Assembly (NCBI GenBank): GCA_036826475.1 | Contig: DAISWG010000010.1 | Span: 10,816 to 74,815 of the forward strand | DNA length: 64,000 nt | Source: Miltoncostaea sp036826475 | GTDB taxonomy: Bacteria; Actinomycetota; Thermoleophilia; Miltoncostaeales; Miltoncostaeaceae | Direction: 5' to 3' | Shown: piece by piece, positions 36,624-44,905 of the stretch | Position numbering within the stretch: position 1 is the stretch's first letter | Layout of the letters: the number at the start of each line of letters is the position of its first letter | Made by a program: the position numbers and the translations under genes | The notes under the pieces: model-generated | The model's input: only the letters and a program-made list of their open reading frames with translations | Told to the model about the DNA's origin: nothing | Databases searched by the model: none

Positions 36624-37874
36624 GTGGCCGAGAGGGTGGACCTGGACGAGTACCGCGCGGACGCCGAGGAGCACCTTCGCGGTCCCGGCCCCGCGGCCGA
36701 CGCCCGCCACGCGGGCCTGTTCACGGCCGAGCGCGTGACGGCGCTGGAGGCCCTCGCCGCGACGGGCGGCCCCCGGATGCGGAACCTGGCCCGCTACGCC
36801 GCCGAGGGGCACCTGCGCCTGGCGAGCGCCGCCGAGATGGCCCGGGTCGAGGAGGAGCTGCGGGCCCCGATGCCGGGGGGCCTGACGCTGCTCGACGTGG
36901 ACGCGGCGCTCGCCGCGGAGCCCTCCGCCGACCGCCGCCGCGAGCTCCAGGCCGAGCGGCTGCGCGCGATCGGCGGGCGGCTGCGGTCGGCGGTGTCCGA
37001 CGCGGAGGTCCGGCGCACCCTCGCGGCCCACGAGCTGGGCGCGCCGACCGCCGCGGAGCTGATCGCCCGCGCGGCCGGGCTCGACCTGACCGCCGCCGCG
37101 GCGCTCGGCGCCGCGGTCCTCGACGCCGGCGACGACGCGGTGGGCCGCCGGGTCGGGGATCTCGACGCCGCCGACCTGCCCCGGCTGCTGCGCGCCCCCG
37201 AGCTGGCGGGGGCGCTGCCGGCGGCGGGCGCCCGCGAGGCGCTGGAGCGCACGTGCGAGCTGCTCGGGGTCACGGCGCCGGCCGTCGCCCCGACCGCGGC
37301 CGGCCTGGCCGGGTACGCGGAGACGCTCCGCCTGGGCGGTCTGGCCCTGGCATCGGCGGGCGCGTCGGCGCGGTTGCCGGTCGAGGCCCGTCGCCTGGGC
37401 GACCCGGCGCTCGCCCAGGCGACGGCGTTCCTCCTGGAGGGGCTGCTCGCCGAGCCCGCCTGGCTCGTGCGGGTGCTCGACGCCGCCGACCCGGGCCGGG
37501 TGGCCGGCCCCGCGGAGACGCTGCGGCTGCTGGCCACGCGCGCCGCCGCCGCGCGCGCGGCGGCGCTCGCGGGCGGCTCCCGGGAGGAGCTGATGTCGCG
37601 GGGCCTCGGCATCCCGTGGCCCGGTGAGCTCACGATCCTCGACGGACTCGCGGGCGTCGCGCCCGCGGACGCCATCCGGGGACGCGCCCTCGCGGCGCTC
37701 CTGCGGCGGCACCTGTGGGAGGCCTCCGGCGACCGCTGGTTCGCGGATCCCCGTTCCGGGTCGTTCCTGCGCGAGCTGTGGCTGGAGGGCGGGGACCTCA
37801 CGCCGGAGGGGATCGCCCGGGACCTGGGCGCCGGCGACCTGGGCGACGCGCTGCGCTCCGGCGAGGGGTCCTGA
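36624..37874 (+). CDS. Helical protein with oligopeptidase-like ends, no zinc motif
   Basis: 416 aa of helices. The N-terminal RMRNLARYAAEGHLRLA and the C-terminal RWFADPRSGSFLRELWLEGG then LTPEGIARDLGAGDLG resemble the start and end of M3-type oligopeptidases, but no HExxH is present (the only HE is in AAHELGAP). It may be a degenerate peptidase relative or an unrelated helical protein. GTG 36624. Ends one base before the NagA start codon, so the two genes are likely one operon. Confidence 0.6.
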   Translation: MAERVDLDEYRADAEEHLRGPGPAADARHAGLFTAERVTALEALAATGGPRMRNLARYAAEGHLRLASAAEMARVEEELRAPMPGGLTLLDVDAALAAEPSADRRRELQAERLRAIGGRLRSAVSDAEVRRTLAAHELGAPTAAELIARAAGLDLTAAAALGAAVLDAGDDAVGRRVGDLDAADLPRLLRAPELAGALPAAGAREALERTCELLGVTAPAVAPTAAGLAGYAETLRLGGLALASAGASARLPVEARRLGDPALAQATAFLLEGLLAEPAWLVRVLDAADPGRVAGPAETLRLLATRAAAARAAALAGGSREELMSRGLGIPWPGELTILDGLAGVAPADAIRGRALAALLRRHLWEASGDRWFADPRSGSFLRELWLEGGDLTPEGIARDLGAGDLGDALRSGEGS

Positions 37875-37875
37875 C

Positions 37876-39012
37876 CTGCTCGGCCTGCGCGGAACGGTGC
37901 TGCGGGGACGGTCGCTGCGGCCGGCGACGGTCGGCGTGCGCGACGGGGTGGTCGGCGACGTCCCCCGCCGGGCGGTGCGGGACCTCCCCGACGGCTGGAT
38001 CGTGGCCCCGGGGTTCGTCGACGTCCAGGTCAACGGCTTCGCCGGCGCCGAGGTGGGCTCCGACGCGGACGCCCTCGGGGCGATCGCGGCCGCCCTCCCC
38101 CGCATCGGCGTCACGGGGTTCTGCCCCACGCTGGTGAGCCGCGCCGACGCGGCCTACCGGCGGGCCGCCGCCGCGCTCGCCGGCGCCCGGGTGCCCGACG
38201 CCGCCGCCCGGCCGCTCGGCGTGCACCTGGAGGGACCGTTCCTGAACCCCGCGCGCCACGGCGCCCACGACCCGGGCGTGCTGCGCGACCCCGACCCCGC
38301 CGCCCTGGACGGCCTGCTCGCGGCGTTCCGTCCCGCGATCGTCACGCTGGCCCCCGAGCTGCCCGGCGGCCTGGACGCCGTCGCCCGGATCGCGCGGGCC
38401 GGCGCGGTCGCCGCCGCCGGCCACACCGAGGCCGGGGCCGCGACGGCCCGCGCCGCCATCGACGCCGGCGCCCGCCTGCTCACCCACGCCATGAACGCCA
38501 TGCCGGGCCTGCACGCCCGCGAGCCCGGTCCGCTCGGCGCGTTCCTGGCCGACCGCCGCGCCCGCGTCTCCCTGATCGCCGACGGCGTCCACCTGGACGA
38601 CGCGTCCGCATTCGTCTGCGCACGGGCGGCCGGGGCGCGCCTGGTCCTGGTCAGCGACGCCGTGGCGGCGGCGGGGATGCCCCCGGGGCGCTACCGGCTC
38701 GGGACGCGGACGGTCACCTCCGACGGGACGCGGGCGACGTCGCGGGGGCGCCTGGCGGGCGCGGTGGCCGGCCTCGACGCCGGGCCGCGCACGCTGGTGC
38801 GCGCCGGGACCCCCGTCGCCGCGGCGCTCGCCGCCGCGACCTCCGCGCCGCGGCGGCTCCTGGGCCTGCCGCCCGGCCTGGCCCCCGGCGGGCCCGCCGA
38901 CCTGGTGGTGCTCGACGGCGATCTGGTGCCCCGCCTCACGCTCGTCGGCGGCCGGGTGGCGTGGGCCGACCCGGGTCTGCCGTTCGATCCGGGGCCCTAC
39001 GCGGGTCCGTAG
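37876..39012 (+). CDS. nagA: N-acetylglucosamine-6-phosphate deacetylase
   Basis: 378 aa amidohydrolase. Metal and catalytic residues are in HLEGPFLNP, AAAGHTEAG, THAMNAMPG and LVSDAVAAAG, all typical of NagA. It removes acetate from GlcNAc-6-P in amino-sugar and cell-wall recycling. No ATG, GTG or TTG lies before the first conserved strand. CTG 37876 has GAGGGG eight bases upstream and is taken as the start; GTG 37897 would cut the first strand. Ends overlapping the opposing nitrilase gene by 16 bases. Confidence 0.88.
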   Translation: MLGLRGTVLRGRSLRPATVGVRDGVVGDVPRRAVRDLPDGWIVAPGFVDVQVNGFAGAEVGSDADALGAIAAALPRIGVTGFCPTLVSRADAAYRRAAAALAGARVPDAAARPLGVHLEGPFLNPARHGAHDPGVLRDPDPAALDGLLAAFRPAIVTLAPELPGGLDAVARIARAGAVAAAGHTEAGAATARAAIDAGARLLTHAMNAMPGLHAREPGPLGAFLADRRARVSLIADGVHLDDASAFVCARAAGARLVLVSDAVAAAGMPPGRYRLGTRTVTSDGTRATSRGRLAGAVAGLDAGPRTLVRAGTPVAAALAAATSAPRRLLGLPPGLAPGGPADLVVLDGDLVPRLTLVGGRVAWADPGLPFDPGPYAGP

Positions 39013-39848
39013 ACGTCGTCGCGGCGGTGGCGCAGGGCGGGCAGGCGCTCCCGGATCTCCGCCATCCGCGCGAAGTCGAGGTCGGCGATCGCGACGCCCT
39101 CCCCGTCGGGCGCCTGCGCCAGCACGACCCCCCACGGGTCGACGACCATGCTGCGCCCGTGCGAGACGGTGCCGTCGTCGTGGGTGCCGGACTGGCCGGC
39201 GGCGACCACGAACGCCTGGTTCTCGATCGCCCGGGCCCGCAGCAGCGGCTCCCAGTGGTCCTTGCCGGTGGCGGCGGTGAATGCGGCCGGGACCACGATC
39301 ACCTCGGCCCCCTCGGCGACGAGGCGCCGGTACAGCTCCGGGAAGCGGAGGTCGTAGCAGACCGACATGCCGATCCGGCGGCCCAGCGCCTCGCCCACCA
39401 CGATCGCGTCGCCGGGCGCGGTGGCCGCCGACTCGCGGTAGGCGACGCCCCCCACGTCCACGTCGAACATGTGGAGCTTACGGTAGACGGCGGCCACCGC
39501 CCCGTCGGGCCCCAGCAGCACGCTCGTGTTGTGGGCCCGCCCGTCGTCGCGCGCCTCGATGACGCTGCCGGCGAGGACCGCGATCCCGTGCTCGCGCGCC
39601 CACGACCGGGCGGCGGCCACCGACGGGCCGTCCAGCCCCTCCGCCCCCTCGCGGGTGCGCGGCCCGTGGATGTAGGGCCACTTCTCCGGCAGCACCACCA
39701 GCCGCGCCCCGGCGCCCGCCGCGCGGGCCACCAGGGCGCCGGCGGCGGCGATGTTGCGGTCGCGGTCTGCCGTGCTGGTCATCTGGACCGCCGCCACCCG
39801 CAGGGCGCTACCATCCGCGGCGTCAGTCCGAGCGCTTGGAGGCGTCAT
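38997..39848 (-). CDS. Carbon-nitrogen hydrolase (nitrilase superfamily)
   Basis: 283 aa with the Glu-Lys-Cys triad: LPEKWPYIHG, YRKLHMFDVDV, and SVCYDLRFPELYR. Similar to the NIT1/deaminated-glutathione amidase branch. Hydrolyses amide bonds of small metabolites in the cytosol. The start is uncertain: ATG 39848 shares CATG with the divergent Nfu gene, while GTG 39797 starts right at the first strand (AAVQMTS). Confidence 0.9.
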   Translation of the reverse strand: MTPPSARTDAADGSALRVAAVQMTSTADRDRNIAAAGALVARAAGAGARLVVLPEKWPYIHGPRTREGAEGLDGPSVAAARSWAREHGIAVLAGSVIEARDDGRAHNTSVLLGPDGAVAAVYRKLHMFDVDVGGVAYRESAATAPGDAIVVGEALGRRIGMSVCYDLRFPELYRRLVAEGAEVIVVPAAFTAATGKDHWEPLLRARAIENQAFVVAAGQSGTHDDGTVSHGRSMVVDPWGVVLAQAPDGEGVAIADLDFARMAEIRERLPALRHRRDDVYGPA

Positions 39849-40080
39849 GTCGGCCGAGATTCTTTCGCAGATCGAGGACGTGCTCGACCAGATCCGGCCC
39901 GCGCTCCACGCGGACGGCGGCGACGTCGAGCTGGTGGAGTTCGATCAGGAGGGGTTCGTCCACCTCTCGATGCAGGGCTCCTGCGGCGGCTGCCCCATGT
40001 CCACCGCCACGCTGACGCTGGGCATCGAGGCCGAGCTGCGCCGCAACATCCCCGAGGTCGAGGGCGTCATCACCGTCTGA
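39847..40080 (+). CDS. NifU-like (Nfu) iron-sulfur scaffold protein
   Basis: 77 aa, a single Nfu domain: IRPALHADGGDVELVEF, then GSCGGCPMSTATLTLGIE with the Cys-x2-Cys cluster ligands. It carries or delivers 4Fe-4S clusters. TTGGAGG lies six bases before ATG 39847, which is a strong start. No suf genes are nearby. RlmD, the Nth-like enzyme and the UDG-like protein in this window all carry Fe-S Cys motifs. Confidence 0.92.
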   Translation: MSAEILSQIEDVLDQIRPALHADGGDVELVEFDQEGFVHLSMQGSCGGCPMSTATLTLGIEAELRRNIPEVEGVITV

Positions 40081-40110
40081 GTCACGGGGGCGCCCGCCGC
40101 GCCCGGGGGC

Positions 40111-42060
40111 TCAGCCGCGCAGGGCGCGCAGGGCGTTCAGGATGACGGCGAGGTCGATGACCTCCTGGAACAGGGCGCCCGCCACCGGCGGCAGGTGCCC
40201 CGTCGCGGCGACGCCCATCGCCGCGATGCTCACGCCCATCCCGGCCAGCACGCTCTGCCGCGCGATGCGCGTCGAGCGCCGGCCGATCCCGACGGCGTCG
40301 GCGACGCGGTCGACCCGGTCCACCGTGATGACCGCGTCCGCCGTCTCCGACGACACCGTCGCCCCGGCGGCGCCCATCGCGATCCCGACGTCCGCGGCCG
40401 CCAGGGCGGGCGCGTCGTTCACGCCGTCGCCCACCATGGCGACGGCGGCGAGGTCGGGCTCCCCGCGGAGGCTCCGGACCACCTCGAGCTTGCCCTCCGG
40501 GGACAGCTCCGCGTAGACGCGGTCGACGCCGAGCTCCCGGCCGATGCGCTCGGCGACGGAGCGGCGGTCGCCCGAGACCATCGCCACGTGCCGCACGCCC
40601 TCCCCGCGGAGCCGTCCGACGATCCGGTCCGCGTCGGCGCGCAGCTCGTCGGCCATCACCACCACCGCCGCGAGCCGCCCGTCGACGCCCACCAGCACGT
40701 GGGCCTCCCCCGACCCGCGCCCCGCCGCCAGCGACGCCCCCGCCACCTCCGCGGCGTCGTATCCCCGGGCCACCAGGAACGCCCGGCTCCCGACGGCCAC
40801 GCGGCGGCCGGCGACGACCCCGGCGATGCCCTGGCCGGGCTGCTCGGCGACCCCCGTCGCGGGCGCCAGGGCCAGGCCGGCGTCCTCGGCGGCGCGCACC
40901 AGCGCCTGCCCCAGCACGTGGGCCGACAGGCGGTCGACGGACGCCGCGAGCCGCAGCGCCTCCCCCCGCGGGACGGCGTCGACGGCGACGACCTCGCGGA
41001 CGTCGGGGACGCCCGCCGTCAGCGTCCCGGTCTTGTCGAACAGGACGGTGCGCACGCGTCCGAGCGCCTCGATCGCGCCCGCGCCCTTCACGATGATCCC
41101 GGCCTTCGCCGCCCGCGAGAGACCGGAGACCAGCGCGATCGGGGCGGCCAGGATCAGCGGGCACGGCGTGGCGACCACCACGACCGCCAGCCCCCGGACC
41201 GGATCGCCGCTCAGCGCCCACGCCAGGCCGGCCACGCCGAGGGTCACGGGCAGGAAGATGCCGGCGTAGCGGTCGGCCATCCGCACCATCGGCGCCCGCT
41301 CGCGCTCGGCGTGCTCGACCAGGCGCACGAGCGCCGCGTACGCGCTCTCGGCGGCCGGGCGCTCGGCCCGCACGTCGAACGGGGCGCCGGCGTTCACCGT
41401 GCCGCTCATCACGGGCTGCCCGTCGCGGAGCGTGACCGGCAGCGGCTCGCCCGTCAGCGTACTCGTGTCGACCACCGCCTCGTCGCCCACGACCACCCCG
41501 TCGACGGGGATCACCTCCCCGGTTCGCACCAGGACCACGTCGCCGGGCCGGACGCCCTCCACCGGCACCTCCCGCACGTCGTCGCCGGTCCTGAGCTGGG
41601 CGACGCGCGGCGCGCGGCTCACGAGCGCGGTCAGCTCGCGCCGGGCGCGCCGGGACGCCGCGGCCTCGAGCGCCGCGCCCCCGGTGAACATGAGCCCGAC
41701 CACGACGCCGGCGAGCTCCTCGCCGAGGGCGAGAGCGCCGACCATGGCGACGAGCGCGATCGTGTCGACCCCCAGGTGGTGGTCGACGACGACGGTGTGG
41801 ACCACCTCGACCGCCAGGTCGGCGGCGAGCAGGGCCACCGCGGCCCGCCAGACCTGCTGGCCGGCGGCGCCGGCGCCCGCGAGGTACAGCAGCCCGCCCG
41901 CGACGATCGCCGCCATCGCGATGACGGCGAGGATGCGGGCCCGGTTCTCGACCAGGCTGTGCCAGACGCGGCGCACCGCCAGACTCTCGCGCCTGCGGGC
42001 CGCCGGGTCATCCGTGCCGGCCGGTACGGGCTGCGGCCTTCCACGGATGCGGGGCGGCAC
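40111..42060 (-). CDS. Heavy-metal P-type ATPase (P1B, TPC motif)
   Basis: 649 aa: membrane helices, actuator domain with DTSTLTGEPLPV, the metal helix with VVATPCPLILAAP, phosphorylation site FDKTGTLTAG and the hinge MVGDGVNDAPALAAADVGIAM. There is no N-terminal CxxC metal domain. TPC rather than CPC puts it in the less studied P1B-5-like groups, so the metal (Ni, Co or Zn) is not assigned. The N-domain HP motif is altered (SAHVLG). The tRNA-Pro gene lies 60 bases upstream on the same strand. Confidence 0.9.
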   Translation of the reverse strand: MPPRIRGRPQPVPAGTDDPAARRRESLAVRRVWHSLVENRARILAVIAMAAIVAGGLLYLAGAGAAGQQVWRAAVALLAADLAVEVVHTVVVDHHLGVDTIALVAMVGALALGEELAGVVVGLMFTGGAALEAAASRRARRELTALVSRAPRVAQLRTGDDVREVPVEGVRPGDVVLVRTGEVIPVDGVVVGDEAVVDTSTLTGEPLPVTLRDGQPVMSGTVNAGAPFDVRAERPAAESAYAALVRLVEHAERERAPMVRMADRYAGIFLPVTLGVAGLAWALSGDPVRGLAVVVVATPCPLILAAPIALVSGLSRAAKAGIIVKGAGAIEALGRVRTVLFDKTGTLTAGVPDVREVVAVDAVPRGEALRLAASVDRLSAHVLGQALVRAAEDAGLALAPATGVAEQPGQGIAGVVAGRRVAVGSRAFLVARGYDAAEVAGASLAAGRGSGEAHVLVGVDGRLAAVVVMADELRADADRIVGRLRGEGVRHVAMVSGDRRSVAERIGRELGVDRVYAELSPEGKLEVVRSLRGEPDLAAVAMVGDGVNDAPALAAADVGIAMGAAGATVSSETADAVITVDRVDRVADAVGIGRRSTRIARQSVLAGMGVSIAAMGVAATGHLPPVAGALFQEVIDLAVILNALRALRG

Positions 42061-42120
42061 GGCGGAAGCCCCGCACGGGGCTCCCGCGGGATCCCTCGCG
42101 ACGCGGGGGACCCATGCCTA

Positions 42121-42194
42121 TCGGGGTGCCCGGATTTGAACCGGGGACCTCTCCGACCCGAACGGAGCGCGCTACCAAGCTGCGCCACACCCCG
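42121..42194 (-). tRNA. tRNA-Pro (CGG anticodon)
   Basis: The minus strand folds as a cloverleaf. The acceptor stem is CGGGGTG with CACCCCG, the D arm GCGC-AGCTTGGTA-GCGC, and the anticodon stem CTCCG/CGGAG with loop TTCGGGT (anticodon CGG). The T arm is CCCGG-TTCAAAT-CCGGG. The discriminator base is A; CCA is not encoded. Decodes CCG, a frequent proline codon in this GC-rich DNA. A TAACAT -10-like box lies about 22 bases upstream (42216-42221). Confidence 0.97.
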
Positions 42195-42365
42195 CCGAAC
42201 GTGCGCGGCAGGGCGATGTTACCAGCGCCGCGGCCCCGGTTCCGCCCGCCCGGGACGCCGATCCGGCGCCTAATTCCGGGTTAACGTCGGCCCGCGCGGG
42301 GTTGAGGACTCCTCGTCACGAGCGATACGTTTGTGTCGTCCTTCCCTTTTGGAAGCGCCCTCGGC

Positions 42366-43205
42366 ATGCCGACGCCCCCTCCGGACATCCCAGCGACGAC
42401 CGCCCGCGAGCAGTCAGCGGCCCCCGCGGCGAGCCCGCGCCGGCGCCTCCCGGAGTTCCGGCGGCCGTTCCCGAACCACCCGTGGGCGTTCGAGGTGATG
42501 CTGTTCGCCATCGCCCTGCTCGTCTACCAGGCGTCCCGCGCGCTGGTCATCGGCCAGCCGTCCACCGCCTTCGAGAACGCGGCGGAGATCATCTCGTTCG
42601 AGAAGAGCTCGGGCCTGTTCGTCGAGACGAGCATCCAGGGCTGGCTGCTGAACCACATCCAGCTCACCGAGGCCCTGAACTACTTCTACATGTACGCCCA
42701 CTGGACGATCACGCCGCTGTTCTTCATCTGGCTCTACAAGCGGCGCGCCCGGGTCTACCCCTACGTCCGGAACGCGTTCCTCGCGGCCAACGGCATCGCG
42801 CTCATCGTCTTCATGCTCTTCCCGGTCGCCCCGCCGCGCCTGGCGGGCGTGAGCGACGGCTTCGTGGACACCCTCCACAGCGTCAGCGACATCGACCTCC
42901 ACGGCGGCGTGTTCTCCGGGTGGTTCAACCCGCACGCGGCGGTGCCGTCGATGCACTTCGGGTACGCGCTGATGATCGGGCTGGTCGGGATGGTCCTGCT
43001 GCGCAGCTGGCCGCTGCGCCTGGTGGCGCTCGCCTACCCGGTGTTGGTGTTCCTGACCATCACGGGGACCGCGAACCACTACGTGCTCGACTCGGTCGCC
43101 GGCGGCCTGGTGGTGGCCCTCGGGTTCGCGAGCGTCTCCCTCTGGATGATGCTCCGCGGCAGCCTGCGGCCCGCCGCCGTCACCGTCCCCGCCAACCGGC
43201 GATAG
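42366..43205 (+). CDS. PAP2-superfamily membrane phosphatase / phosphotransferase
   Basis: 279 aa with about six membrane helices. Catalytic segments are PHAAVPSMHFGYAL and TGTANHYVLDSVAGG (His, His, Asp), as in the PAP2_3 / inositolphosphotransferase (Aur1/Ipt1-like) group. It would act on lipid phosphates or inositol phospholipids at the membrane surface. ATG 42366 is preceded by GGAAG; an in-frame GTG at 42333 is possible. A promoter-like TTGAGG-N16-GATACG lies at 42302-42329. Confidence 0.88.
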   Translation: MPTPPPDIPATTAREQSAAPAASPRRRLPEFRRPFPNHPWAFEVMLFAIALLVYQASRALVIGQPSTAFENAAEIISFEKSSGLFVETSIQGWLLNHIQLTEALNYFYMYAHWTITPLFFIWLYKRRARVYPYVRNAFLAANGIALIVFMLFPVAPPRLAGVSDGFVDTLHSVSDIDLHGGVFSGWFNPHAAVPSMHFGYALMIGLVGMVLLRSWPLRLVALAYPVLVFLTITGTANHYVLDSVAGGLVVALGFASVSLWMMLRGSLRPAAVTVPANRR

Positions 43206-43277
43206 GCCCCATCCCCCGTCCGAGGGGGGCGCCCGACCGGGTCGTGCGATGACGTCCGCACGGAGCGGATACCGTCC

Positions 43278-43306
43278 TTGACAGTGGATGGTTTTCGGTC
43301 GATAAC
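43278..43306 (+). promoter_or_regulatory. Promoter upstream of the small HTH-like gene
   Basis: TTGACA (43278-43283), a 17-base spacer, then GATAAC (43301-43306). This is one of the two clearest -35/-10 pairs in the window. It predicts a start near 43313 and an untranslated leader of about 120 bases before ATG 43434, long enough for post-transcriptional control. Confidence 0.6.
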
Positions 43307-43433
43307 CCGTGGTGCATGCCGACGCGAACCCCTGGCCCCACGGCCCACTGACCCGGTTCGCAGTGACCCGCCCCCAGCCACGATCCCGAAGGCTGGTGCG
43401 TGAACGGGTCGACATACCGTCGAGGAGGTCCTG

Positions 43434-43634
43434 ATGGCCAATCACCTCACCCCGGACGAGTTGTCGGAGGCGTTGGGACTGGCGCGCAAGCAGGTGGTGC
43501 GCTTGTGCGTCGAGACGTCCGTACCGATCTACAACGGCAGGATCGACAAGACCCTGTTCGTGCACTCGGTGACCGCAGCGGGTCACCGGCTGCCCCAGGA
43601 GCAGGCCCAGGAGCTCCTGGCCACCGCCCCCTAG
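43434..43634 (+). CDS. Small HTH-like protein, 66 aa
   Basis: The sequence MANHLTPDELSEALGLARKQ then VVRLCVETSVPIYNGRIDKT looks like a helix-turn-helix of the excisionase/MerR N-terminal type, followed by a short helix (LPQEQAQELLATA). GAGGAGG lies six bases before the ATG. It has its own strong promoter and long leader. No family name is known to me. Immediately followed by the carboxypeptidase gene, whose start is disturbed. Confidence 0.75.
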   Translation: MANHLTPDELSEALGLARKQVVRLCVETSVPIYNGRIDKTLFVHSVTAAGHRLPQEQAQELLATAP

Positions 43635-43643
43635 GAACCACCC

Positions 43644-44905
43644 GTGAGCGGACGGCGGCGCTCGCCGCCGCCGTCGCGCTCGCCCTCCTCGCCCCCGCCG
43701 CGGCCCAGGCGGCCCCGGGCGACGTCCAGTCGGCCCTCGACCGCTGGGGCCGCGCGAACCCGCAGACCACCGCCCTGGTGTGGCGGCTGGACGGCCACGG
43801 CAGCGGCACCCGGGTGGCCGGCTTCAAGGCCGACACCCCCCGGATCCCCGCCTCCACGATGAAGCTGGTGACCAGCGCGGGGGCGCTGCTGCAGTTCGGC
43901 CCCTCTCACCGCTTCACCACCGCGCTGCTGGCCGACCCGTCGGCGGTGCGCGACCGCAAGACCCTGAAGGGCCCCGTCTACCTGCGCGGCTCGGGCGACC
44001 CGGTGCTGGCCACCCGCTACTACGGGTCGGCCTACCTCCGCGGGCGCTCGACGCCCCTCACCGACCTCGGCACCGGGCTCAAGGCCACCGGCATCCGCCT
44101 GGTGCGCGGCCCGATCGTGGCCGACGAGAGTCTGTTCGACCGCAAGCGCCTCGGGCCGGGCTGGCCGTCGTACTACTCGCTCTACATCGCGCCCCTGTCC
44201 GCGCTCGCCATCAACCAGGACTACGCCGGCAGCGGCCGGGCCGCGTACGTCACCAACCCCACCCTGGCGGCCGGGCAGCGCCTGCGGGCGACCCTGAAGG
44301 GCGTGGGCGTCCAGCAGGTGGGCCCCCTGAAGGCCGGCACCACCCCGCGGGGCGCGCGGACGCTCGCGACGGTCACGTCTCCACCCCTCCCCGTGATCCT
44401 GCGGGCCATGAACCTGGACAGCGACAACTTCATCGCCGAGACGCTCACCAAGGGCGTCGGCGCCGCGAGTTCCGGCCGCGGCACCACCACCGCCGGCGTC
44501 CGGCGCACCCGCGCCCTGCTCACGGCGCGGGGCATCCTGGGGCCGGAGGACGTGGTGGTCGACGGCTCCGGCCTGTCCCGCGGCAACCACCTGGCGGCCT
44601 CGTCGCTGGTGCACGTCATCGCCCAGGCCGACGCCGACCCCGTCTGGGGGCGCCCGCTCATCCTGTCCCTCGCCCAGGGCGGCGAGGGCACCCTGATCCG
44701 CCGGTTCACCACCGGCGTCGCGACCAAGCGGGTGCGGGCGAAGACCGGCTACCTGGACGGCGTGAGCTCCATGGCCGGCCGCGTGGTGAGCCGGGGCGGC
44801 GTGCACTACGGGTTCGCGCTGGTGATGAACTCGACGGACATCGGCGGCGCCCGCGCGGTGCAGGACCGGGTGGTGACCCTCCTCGCCGCCGGCGCGGAGG
44901 ACTAG
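43644..44905 (+). CDS. dacB: D-alanyl-D-alanine carboxypeptidase (PBP4/DacB family), apparent frameshift at 5' end
   Basis: About 420 aa. Active-site motifs are PASTMKLV (Ser-x2-Lys), LDSDNFIAE (Ser-x-Asn) and RAKTGYLDG (Lys-Thr-Gly). The protein trims peptidoglycan peptides outside the membrane. The signal peptide core LAAAVALALLAPAAAQA is in a frame with no start codon nearby. GTG 43644, with AGGA eight bases upstream, reads MSGRR in another frame. One missing base around 43653-43660 would join both into a normal signal peptide. Otherwise the only in-frame start is GTG 43400, overlapping the whole small HTH-like gene. The stop shares CTAG with ligA. Confidence 0.9.

Noticed and set aside
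36624..37874. Active M3 metallopeptidase
   Set aside because: No HExxH motif anywhere in the protein.
42195..42365. Second tRNA or a riboswitch next to tRNA-Pro
   Set aside because: No second cloverleaf or known aptamer pattern could be folded by eye; only a promoter-like TTGAGG/GATACG pair was found.
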